Translations under genes and position numbers: made by a program
NCBI RefSeq assembly: GCF_000004075.3
Contig: NC_026658.2
Coordinates: 16,480,075-16,544,074 of the forward strand
Reading direction: 5' to 3'
DNA from: Cucumis sativus
Taxonomy: Eukaryota; Streptophyta; Magnoliopsida; Cucurbitales; Cucurbitaceae
DNA: 64,000 bases
In this document: piece after piece, positions 30,401-40,400 of the stretch
How the letters are laid out: every line of letters begins with the position of its first letter
Position numbering within the stretch: the stretch's first letter is position 1
The notes under the pieces: model-generated
The model's database searches: none
What the model was told of the DNA's origin: nothing
What the model saw: the letters and a program-made list of their open reading frames with translations, nothing else

Positions 30401-30968
30401 AAGTTCCAGTCTTCTGAAGCTCGCTGGACAGAAAAGAGCTTCAGTGAATGATTTAACCACTTCGACCAATTTTTCAGTAAGTGTGCACACCCTTCAATCT
30501 TTCCTATCATGTGGAGCAATTGCATTCCATGCTTTAGCCGAAGGACTTGCACTAGGAGTTGCTGCACCAAAAGCATATGGATTTGGTCGTCACATAGTTC
30601 TCCCTGTTTCTCTACACGGCCTCCCTCGGGGCGCAGCAGTAGCTAGTTGTATATTTGGGGCAACTGATAGCTGGCATGGATCTCTCATGAGTGCAGCCCT
30701 CGTTGGGTTCGTAGGTCCAATCTCTGCCATTGGAGCCATACTTGCAGGTATAGACTACAGCGGTTTAGATCACGTGATGGTTCTGGCTTGCGGTGGGCTA
30801 CTTCCAAGCTTTGGAAGTATAATCAAGAGAGCAATGCGATTGGATACCCAGAAAAGTAGCAGCGGACTTGTGATTGGTTTGGGTTTTGCTATTTTGTGTT
30901 TGATGTGCACCAAGTTGGTTTGCTTGCACACACCTTACTGCAATTCTGCACCTGAAGCCGTTAGATGA
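27406..30968 (+). CDS. ZIP-family metal transporter, At3g08650-like
   Basis: Five exons, 27406-27864, 28184-28468, 29062-29190, 29798-29895 and 30155-30968, join in phase to 594 residues, the length of the Arabidopsis putative zinc transporter At3g08650. Residues 1-24 form a signal peptide, followed by a variable loop and about a dozen hydrophobic segments. The canonical ZIP metal-site motifs are H184-SFGEG in helix 4 and H215-NIPEG in helix 5. In the C-terminal half a similar pair appears as H449-ALAEG and H478-GLPRG, spaced 29 rather than 31 residues, suggesting an internal repeat whose second metal site is degenerate (Arg482 replaces Glu). The family moves Zn2+ or other divalent cations toward the cytosol. 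Substrate and membrane are not shown by the sequence. Intron 3 holds a possible SINE fragment. Confidence 0.93.
29340..29520 (+). mobile_element. Possible tRNA-derived SINE fragment in ZIP intron 3
   Basis: A GC-richer island in an AT-rich intron with a B-box-like string (GGTCCCAAGTTTGAGCTCCC) and GGCCACGGTGGGTGAAGCCT, ending near a GA run. It looks like a decayed SINE, but no tail or target duplication was found. Confidence 0.3.
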
Positions 30969-33900
30969 TGAATGCGAGCGTGTTCGTCTTTGTAATTAAT
31001 TTGACAGGTCGTTGCAGCGTGCTGCTGCTCGCAAAGGGATACACATTTTGAGAGTTGCAGATATGAATGAAAAGGGCACACACATGAGTTTAAAGCAAAA
31101 CTGATGGCAGAGCTTTCTACTCATATTTGCAATTGAAAGAGGGGAGAGAGGAAGCACAGCCAATTTCTAGAGGTGTATGTTTAAAATCTTCTTTTATACA
31201 ATAGAGAGTTGTGATTTATGTGTTATGATAACTTTAGGAATTTTGGTTGTATTATATTTTATTCTCACAGAAAGAGGGAGATGGATTAGGATAGTTTTAA
31301 AATGGTCAAAGCTTTTGATGTTACTATTATATTACATGACATGTTATAAATCTTGGTTTACTTTTATACTAAAAAAGAACAGAAAAGAAAACATATCTTT
31401 TTCATTTTTTTATTGTGTAAAAAAAAAAAACAAAAAAAACTCAATGGAATCAGGAAACATATATAATAATATTTGAGGAGTTAATTGGGAAAAATGAACT
31501 AGTGGGAGTTTGTAGTGTAATATTTGTACGTTGATACAGTGATAGTTGAGTAGATAAGACACGTTTGTTGTAGATCTGTCTAAGTTTTTACTTCCTGTTT
31601 GGATTTTATGTTATTTTGGTCACATCTCTCTCCCTTTTTTTCTTTCGTGGGTTTTGGATTTGGGTTTATATGCATCTTACATCTGTAATGCCTTTTGTTC
31701 AATGAATTCTTGAGTTTCAATTTTATGAGACTATGTTAGATCTGTGGGGTTCTTTTGGGCTTCTATTTCCTTATTCGGGTTTTCTTCTTCTTTGTGTTTT
31801 TGTTTTGTTTTGTTTTGTGATTAAAATTAAAAACGTTACGTTTTTAAAAAGAGAAAACAAAAATGTTGTGTAATTCTTAAGATTATTTGGTGTTCACATT
31901 TGAGTGCTAAGTAGTTGCGTATAATTATACTTTATTTGGAATACATTTGTTGTTTAGAAAGAAAGGAAAAACATGTAATGTAATTGGGTGTTCAAAAGTT
32001 GAATTCAACTTTCTGTGTTTAGTAGGAAAATAGATTTATAGTTAGAAAATTAGAATTAATAATTTGAAAGAAAATTCTTTTACTAAAACTACAGCATATA
32101 CCTAAACTCAACTCTGAACCACACACAATTTAACTCTCCAATAGTAGTTACCAACTCAAATTTTCTTAGACTAAATCTTCTTAAATTACAAAGGTTGATT
32201 TAAAAAGAATGGTACCAATCATAGAAAGTATTTCAACATGAACAGTATGTTTTCGAGAACAATAAGTCATGAATTTAAATCTTCCCCTACAATTATTTTA
32301 AAAAAATCATAAAAAGTATCAAATTTTTATTACAATTTTCTCTCTTCCAATATGTTGATTTTGAATTAATTTAGATTTGGGTGATTTTGAATTAATTTAG
32401 TATAAAATTAAATAAAATAATTGTAAATTACCCATAAACATTTCACAAAAATCTCTCTCTATCACCTGTTTTTCTCATTTTAAATGGGTACAGTTATTAA
32501 TAAGGATGTTTTCAAATAAAGCAAAATGAACTAAATTATTTATTAATATAGCAAAACAGTGTTAATATATACTCATAGATAGTGAGACTATCATCATCTA
32601 TTTGCCTATCTATTACTTACTATTAAATTTTATTACATTTCTAAATATTTTCAAAAGACATTTTTAAATATAACAAAAGAAAATTACAACTAATTTAAAA
32701 ATGTAGTAAAAACTTTCAAACTCTGGCCAATTAAATTTTTTTTTGTTACATTTGAAAATAGTTTTTTTTTATTCATAACAGTTTCTCTATTTATAACGAC
32801 ATTTAAAAGAATTTTATTTATTAATTTGGCTTCTAATAAAAATTTCATACGTAGAAGGAAGTAGATTTTGACTTTTGTTTTAGGAAGAAAAAGAAAAAAA
32901 TAGTTAGAAAGTGTTTTTTTGAAAGCACATGTTTTTCATAAATGACAAGTCCTACCAACGTACCCTCTCAAGTCTGATTTGGACAACTTTTGGTACATTC
33001 AATAATCAATAACCTCACCCATCTGATTTCTAACACTTTCCTGTTCTTGTTTTTGTTTTCTAATGGTATCTTATACAAATTTCATATTTTTGTCTTGGAA
33101 TATTCTTCCAACATTATATCTAACAAATTCTTATATGTTATTTAAAAATTAAAATTAAAAATATCATTTAAAATCTTTTTCACATGCTCCTACATCCCCT
33201 CTATTCTACATTTAGGGTTTCAAAGATTTGACAACCCAAGTCAAACTCAACTTCACCTTCACCTTCTCCATAGGTGTAGGATTATTCCCAAAAAAGGTAA
33301 CTGGCTCAACACAAGTATTTATTTCCTTCTGTTAGACCTATAGAATCTCACCAAAAAATAAAATAAAAGTCAAAGCAACTAGCTCAATCCAACCTGAGGA
33401 TGGACTCTTTAGTTTAGTTAATGTATTCATATTGGTTAGTGGAGATCTATGTGAAACAAATGCATTAGATATACATAAAACACTTGTGGGAGTAGATTAC
33501 AAAGATACATAATATGACAATAAGAATATAAGTGTAGAATACATCAAGCTAAATTTTTTTAAGCATAATACATATAAATGTTTCAATCATTTACTATGAA
33601 CTTTCTTTTATATGTCCTAAGTCATGTTGTGTTCTGAATTTTTAAAATATAACACCGTGTATGTATCATGAGTGTATGTATCATGTCGTATCTATGTTTG
33701 GTAGGTTCAGCCTTTGCCTACAAATATGATCCATTCATTAAAAAAAAGGGATGTTATTGTCCTTCAGATTTAGCCAAGAAAAAGTAAAGCAGCTCATTCA
33801 TCAATGAAAACTCGTAGTGAAACCTAAATTCAGAATCCTCACAGCACTTTGAGCTTCTTATTGTTATACAAGCAAACTAAAATTATCCTTACTCACTCAG

Positions 33901-34007
33901 AGCTTGAAGCATATATTAACAATGGAGAAAGTTAAAGCTATAATCATACCAACCAAATTCTTTCATAAAGCCCTTTCTCTTTAATAATCTCAATCATCCA
34001 TTGTTTA
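30969..34007. other. Intergenic spacer between convergent genes
   Basis: Holds the 3' UTR of the ZIP gene (+) on the left and that of the RETICULATA-RELATED gene (-) on the right. Between them is AT-rich sequence with no supported gene. The open frame 31177-31476 is AT-rich low-complexity and rejected. Confidence 0.65.
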
Positions 34008-35120
34008 TCACTTGCAAGCTGTTTGGTTGCTCCTTAGCTCTTCCTCTTTATCTCCCTCCAACAATTTCTCTTTCTCATCACCAGAATCCAACTCCACTCC
34101 TGCTGTCTTCGGCCCCTCGACGCTTTGTGAACCTGTCATCCGCGCAAGCACGACAAATGACATCCCCCCAAGAACGTTGTTCAAACATCTCAACACCACT
34201 ACAGAGCTCTTAAATGCCAGAGGAGGAAGCCCCTTGGCCAACACATATTCAACTCCATTCAAAGTTTGATATCTCAAGTTACTGCTAACCCCCATGTGAA
34301 TTGCCCAAGTCATGGCATTCAACAATGTCGGAGGCGCCTTATTCGGTGTCTCGAATCCAGGATCCATTTTCTTCCTTAGCATGATCAAACCATTCGAGAG
34401 TGCAGTCCCTACAAGCCCGGCTGCTAGTCCAACTGCGGCGAAGACGGTTCCTTTGTAAACAAAGGTTCCCACTCGATCTAAGAGTGTGAATGCGCCGGGT
34501 TCAAACATATGACTAGTGGGGCAACTTGCAAAGATTGAAGGTAGCCGCTGGGCTGCAACACCAGCTGCTGCAGTGGGAGCTAAGAGATACATGAGAGTGA
34601 AATTCAGTATAGATCCGACGACAAGAGTGGAGAAGACAAAGTCGAGCTCATTGAGACCGAAGTTGGGACGAGACGCCATGTCTCCAAGAACACAAGAACT
34701 CACACCAACCAATTCTTCCATCAGTACCTTGAAAGGAAATTGTGGATCTGCAGCAACTCTAGATCTCCACCCTTTAAGAAACAATCCCAACACTCCAAAA
34801 CTTGATGAATCATCATCATCACCATGAGTTCGATCATCACTCCAACCACCATCACCACCACCTCCACCACCTCTTCCGCCATGGCCAACGCCGTTTCCAC
34901 CGTCGCCTCCAGCCAGAGAAAGCTCAGATTTTGCTAAAAAACTAGGCCTAGTTAAATCCGCATTAAAAAGAGAAAGAGAAAGAGATCGACTCCTCGATTC
35001 AACAGCCGATGAATTAGAGAGAAAAGAGAAAGCCGGAGTGTTGTTAAAACCATGATTATTAGGAACACTGTAGTATTGTCTAGGGCGAACAGAACAATGC
35101 AGCTGAGCCATAGCCGCCAT
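34008..35120 (-). CDS. RER: RETICULATA-RELATED protein (DUF3411), chloroplastic
   Basis: A single uninterrupted frame of 370 codons. Residues 1 to about 60 are Ser/Arg-rich with few acids, as in a plastid transit peptide. About 70-105 is a Gly-rich then Asp-rich linker. The rest is the DUF3411 domain, with strings such as DMASRPNFGLNELDFVFST, LAPTAAAG and SNGLIMLRKKMDP and several hydrophobic helices, and the acidic tail is short. RETICULATA family proteins sit in the plastid envelope and affect mesophyll growth and leaf reticulation. Their biochemical activity is not established. I chose the first ATG (35120). A second at codon 4 is equally plausible. The closest Arabidopsis relatives are RER3 and RER2 (At3g08640 and 08630 from memory), which neighbour the ZIP gene there as here. 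Confidence 0.94.
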   Translation of the reverse strand: MAAMAQLHCSVRPRQYYSVPNNHGFNNTPAFSFLSNSSAVESRSRSLSLSLFNADLTRPSFLAKSELSLAGGDGGNGVGHGGRGGGGGGDGGWSDDRTHGDDDDSSSFGVLGLFLKGWRSRVAADPQFPFKVLMEELVGVSSCVLGDMASRPNFGLNELDFVFSTLVVGSILNFTLMYLLAPTAAAGVAAQRLPSIFASCPTSHMFEPGAFTLLDRVGTFVYKGTVFAAVGLAAGLVGTALSNGLIMLRKKMDPGFETPNKAPPTLLNAMTWAIHMGVSSNLRYQTLNGVEYVLAKGLPPLAFKSSVVVLRCLNNVLGGMSFVVLARMTGSQSVEGPKTAGVELDSGDEKEKLLEGDKEEELRSNQTACK

Positions 35121-35167
35121 GGTTCAAACAAAAATCCCACAAACAAAACCTACCCAACTCCTCAAAT

Positions 35168-35377
35168 CTGAAAAGAAAACACGAACAACAAACAAAAATT
35201 TAAAAGAAAAAAAAGAACATCATAAACCCATTATAGAGAAAAAGAAACAGAAAGCAATCTAACAAATATTCACCAGATCTGAAAGCAGAAAAATGAATGA
35301 AAATGGAAACAAGCCATAACAGAGATCATATGATCAGCATAAAATACATGCAAAATATGATGGGAAATTAAAATTAC
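35168..35377 (-). other. Putative 5' UTR intron of the RETICULATA-RELATED gene
   Basis: On the minus strand a donor TAG/GTAATTTT at 35377 and an acceptor TTTTCAG/ATTTGAGG ending at 35168 frame a 210-bp T-rich segment between an upstream leader exon (to about 35460) and the start codon. No transcript evidence is available here. Confidence 0.45.
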
Positions 35378-35707
35378 CTAAAGAAGCAGAGAAGAAAGGG
35401 GAAGTTAAGAACAAATTAGAAAAGGATGGTGAATTGGCGCAGCAGAAAATTGAGAGGGAATTGAATGGAGGCGTTGGTGGGTGAAATGAAATGTGTCAAA
35501 AACGGCACCGTTGGACAAACGAATCAATATATAGATATACAGTATATGTTTGTATATATATAGAGAGAGAAGATTGTTGTTATTCGTCAGACGTTAAATC
35601 TGTGTCATCATTTCTCTTTCTTCCTCCGTAAACCCTAACGAGGTTTTGCCGTAGACATGAACAATTTGCAAAATCACAATAATTTTGTTAACTCCAAAGA
35701 AACAAAT

Positions 35708-35803
35708 CCGACCTTAGCTCAGTTGGTAGAGCGGAGGACTGTAGTGGGTTAAATTGCCTTCATAGCCATCCTTAGGTCGCTGGTTCGAATCCGGCAGGTC
35801 GGA
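35708..35803 (+). tRNA. trnY-GUA: tRNA-Tyr (anticodon GUA) with intron
   Basis: The acceptor stem CCGACCT pairs with AGGTCGG and the discriminator base is A35803. The anticodon GTA is at 35741-35743. An intron of 23 nt (35745-35767) lies one base 3' of the anticodon, the canonical nuclear position. Exons 35708-35744 and 35768-35803 give a 73-nt tRNA whose anticodon stem (GAGGA with TCCTT), T-loop (TTCGAAT) and D-arm all fold. A T-run follows at once (35806-35813), a Pol III terminator. Nuclear tRNA-Tyr genes of plants normally carry such an intron. It sits about 250 bp from the leader of the RETICULATA-RELATED gene, on the opposite strand. Confidence 0.97.
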
Positions 35804-37421
35804 TCTTTTTTTTCCCCAAATATATATTTATCCATTTATTTGACTGTATAAAAACTACCCATTGAATATTTAGAAAATGCTTGGCTCATTTTAGAAGTCA
35901 AGAACTTTTATTTTAAAAAATAGTTTGGAATAAAGTTCATTGTTTATTTATTTAGATTTAGTAATTTTCTAGTTTGAGACACAACTGTTCAACCTCTTAG
36001 GAGAGTATATACCTTTAGGCCAATTTCGAATTATGTAACATTAAGTTTGTGTTTAATAGCATTTTAATTCTAAATTTATAAATTTATCCATGAAGTTGCT
36101 CATTCATTTTAGTAGCATTTTTAGCCTCTCTGTTAATTTTTCTTTCGTTACTTACAAAATGTAACTAATACAATACCATAGGAACAATAAACATATTACT
36201 GATTTAAAAATCCTAAAATGTCCTTTTCCTGAGCTTTTTTTCTTAGTGTATAACATTTTATTGATATTTTCATCCACACTAACTTCCATATTTCCATCTA
36301 TATATTTATCTTTTAAATCTTGCTCATCCATGATTGTCACCACCATTTGTCATCATTGTTGGCCCTCTTTACTCACTCTCTCTCTTCTTTAACATTTGAT
36401 CTTCTTCGTTCTTTCCCCTTTCTCTTGTTGTTGCACAACCCAATCTGGAAATAATCCAAAACCAAGGGGCCTCTCCTTTCGGCCATTTTCATATCACATG
36501 TTGGGATTCTTGTTAAGTAGGAGAAGATAGAGGAGGAAAAAATAGCAAAAAATAAAGAAATGAGAGACTGCGGAGGGGAGGGAGGAGCCATGAATGGTTG
36601 ACGTTAGTAACACCAGGTCCTTCGACATCGTGCAGGACATGATGGAGATGGCCACAAGAAAGAGGGATAAAATTAATGAAGATACAAGTTGGTCGATATT
36701 GATTCATGTTACCTTTGCAAGTTCATCCATCCAAGCCAACCCGCTTACCCTCCTAAGCGTCGAAAAATTAGAAAACATCTATGCAAGACATGTTGTAATA
36801 ATAGTCAAAGGCATAAGTTTTCAACTTTTCAGGAAATGAAAAGACAGAAAGGAGAATCATATTCTGAATCTCGAAAAGCAAACACAAACTGAGCAAGCAC
36901 TTTTGTATGAGTTTTTGCACTGTTCTTTCATATATCAGTCCAAAAATATAATTGACATTGACATTGCATACACCTAACAAATATCAAATAGTATTACATC
37001 ATCATCACTTCCTAAGGTTTTTGCATCAATAATGCAATAAAACTACACACTCCTCAGCAGTCACTAGCACAAGAATAAATCCAATGAATATATTAACTTT
37101 GTTGGAAAAACTGACCTATTCAAACCTACACCCAACTTGAAAAACCATCCCTACTAATACTAACAATTTTTTTTCCTTTTTACCCTCTGTTTTTTTTTTT
37201 TTCTTTTTTTTTCTTTTTTTCAACTTTTTTCCAGTCTTTCTGTCAAGAATATTAAAGGGAACACAAAGAAAAAGCCAACAGAAGGCTCGCCTGGAACTGA
37301 AGTTAGCCTCCCCTTTCTCGTAGCTATGTCACATGGTCGATCATGATTCACTTCAGTATATAAGTGACCGAAATTTGGACTGGGGTAGAAATTGTTTAGG
37401 GTATGGAATGATATTGCGCAC
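35804..37421. other. Spacer between tRNA-Tyr and the 3' end of the KH gene
   Basis: No gene recognised. The right part, up to perhaps 36.9-37.4 kb, should be the 3' UTR of the KH gene (minus strand) and includes a long T/C-rich tract at 37168-37220. Overlapping short frames on both strands between 36152 and 36980 have no family signature. Confidence 0.6.
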
Positions 37422-40400
37422 TTACCGACCTGTTTTGGCACGTTTCATACCACTTGAGTTGAAAGGAGAGACACTGCCACCAGGTCCTGGACTCTCTTCT
37501 CTGAAACTTGAATTTAGCATTGCGAGTTCGCGTAACTGCTGCCTTTTAATGTAATCATGACTCTCATCCTGCAAATGAATTATTCAAATGCCAAAAGAAC
37601 CAAAAGTTTGTTAGTACACACCATGTTCAGGGAAAAGAAAAAGGGGAAATCTGAATCGACTGCACAAAAGGATGAGAAATACAAGAAATCCATGAGAGAT
37701 TGAAAGTAACTTTAATCTCGTAAGCAAGTAAATGAGTTATAGTTAAACAGGTGTGTTTTACCTACATAAATAGAATAAAACTCAAGTAGAATGGTTATAA
37801 ACCATCATAGGTTGGGTTAATGGTAAACAAAGGACATGTGTTGATGATAAAGGGCTAAGAGGGATAGATGGGCCACCTATCTCAGATTTGATATCCTATA
37901 AGTTTTCTTGACACTTAAATTTTTTTAGGGATAGGTGGGTTTTTTGTGAAAATAGTTGAGCTATGCATATCTTTGGTCCGGACACATGCGTATGAAAATA
38001 AAACAAAAAAAAGGTATGTATCAGGCCGCATTTAAAATAAGTATGTTTAGCAAAAACATTAAACACTTCAACAAACAGTGATGACAAATAACTTCGATAG
38101 TTTCTCTACACTCTCGAGAGATTCCAAGTGGTCCCTAACAATCACTTTGGTAAAAATACAGTTCACAAGAGCTTCTTTAATAAATGCACAATTACTTATA
38201 AAGCTCTCGAGTGAAGAAATATAAAGGTGCATATGGAAACACTTTCAAGTGCTCCCTAACAATCACTTTGGTTAAAAAAAATTAACAAGATGATGATTTT
38301 GATAGTGAAGTTCTTTTTAGCATGTAAATTTTGATTTTGGCCAGCCTAAAGCATTCCAAAAGCATATCCAAGGTTGAAAACATACCACAGGTTTGAGCAG
38401 TTCTTCAATAATTTCTTGTGCCTGTCTGAGTCGTATATCAACAACATTGGCTGGCAAGTCTGCCTCAATCAAGATGTGCAGTGGTTCGTTCAAGTGCTCA
38501 TAGCCAGGTCGTCCCCGTAATTTTTCTTCCTTGATAATGTAAAAGTTTAACAAATTAAGTAAGAAAATGATTTATAACCAATACTACTACTCAATAGAAT
38601 GATAACAATCCAATGAAAGAAGCACAATATCGCTTTACTATTTTTAGACTCTTGAGAGATCCATCATGTGAATCAGTGTTAATGGCAAATATCGATTCCA
38701 AAATAGCAATATCCATATAGTACCTTGTCTGGATCCTTTATCGACCCTTTCCCTCGAATGTATACACGACAACCGGTAGTAACTTCCACTCGTTTCAAGG
38801 AATTGCCGCGAGGTCCCAAAAGCCGCCCTACAAAATTGAACTGTCCACAAAGAGCAGAAACTTCAAGTATTAATATATATCCTCGCGCACGTACAGGTCA
38901 GACAGGCCAGGTGAAGTATAATAGGAAATAAAAAGACATCTGTGCTTTTACAGAACTCACATTGGGATAAGTATCAACGGGTATTTCCAAACGCAGAATC
39001 CTCTTTACGGTGAGTGAACTAGGACTTGCAGGTGCGCTTTGCCAATCCATTGTCATCCCAGGGGCTCTACTTAATCTCTGCTGTGTGTTTCAAAACAGTT
39101 ATAGATCTTAATACAACTAAAACAAACCAAGAGATATCAGTTGATAGAATTCTATATGAATATAAGAGGACCAGAAGACTAATTAACATAGATAGAATTC
39201 TATATGAATATAGGTGGACTGGAAGCACAGGAGATATCAGTATGCAATGATAAAAAAACAAAAAAAAACCAGGGGATCCACAATGAAAATGGAATGGGAA
39301 CATGAAAACTTAACTAGGTAAAACATTTTCATAATACAATCTATATACTGTTGTTCCAGTAATAACTTTGACTAAGGTTTCAGTAAGATCCAATTTTTGC
39401 AAGAAACGTTGGGTTTATCTGGATTTGTTTACACACTTCTACAGATACTTGACATATTTTAATCAGTTTTTGGCATTTCATCTAAATGGGAACTCTTTGG
39501 TCTTAAAGATTGGTGTTTCAGTTGAACTTTAATGTGAAGGACCAACAAAGACAACCAGTGCAAGGCAATCCTCAAGCCTGACAGAGAACTTTCTGACCAC
39601 TTTTTTTTCAAAGTAGTGGCATTTCAAGAACTTTCTGACCATTCACACAAATAAACTAAGAAATAGTAAAATATCATTATCACAAGCCTAAATTGGAGAA
39701 GTCAAAGAAATACTCTCTTGAATCTTTCATTTCTGAACGAAGTCACCGGAGTGAGATTTTCAACATTGGAACTTCACATGCTACTGCGCTAGTAAAGTGC
39801 ACCAGATGATAGGATCTTAACATAGGCAGGCTTCACTTTTTGTAGTTTATCCATATTCCCCTTCCTTCGTTGGGCCAGTTTTTTTTTATGTCCTTTGTAT
39901 ATTTCATTTCTCTTCATGAAACCTCAATCTCTTACCCTATGTGTGTGTGCGTATGGAGAGAGAAAGAGAGAGAGGGGTTTCACGTTTTTACCTTAAATGC
40001 ATGGGCATCTATGAGAGCAGATAAGATCTCAATAAGCAAATTAAATAGTACTACAATCATATGGAACATGAAACGGTCTTATTAACAAACAAACACACAA
40101 AATAAGATAATCCACAAAGTGGGGAAGAAACTAACAATTTCATGGGGCATGTATTCTATTCCATTCCAGAACAAATACAGAGTCAAAGACAAAATCAAGT
40201 CCCTCCTTCTTTCACCACTTATGCTCCCAAAAATTCATATTAATAAAAGTGATAAACAAGCTTTTGTAATTAGCTATAAATAATGGCATACTGCAGCATC
40301 TCTAGCGTTACTCAGGCTATGTCTTAGGAGCCTACTTTAGAGGGAGCATTACAATGTTACCTTCAAACTATCATGTTGTAAATTGTAATTACAGCATATG

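Noticed and set aside
31177..31476. 99-codon frame after the ZIP gene
   Set aside because: Lys/Phe/Ile low-complexity in the 3' flank, no homology recognised.
34012..34827. Plus-strand frames opposite the RETICULATA-RELATED gene
   Set aside because: Antisense shadows of a clearly coding minus-strand exon.
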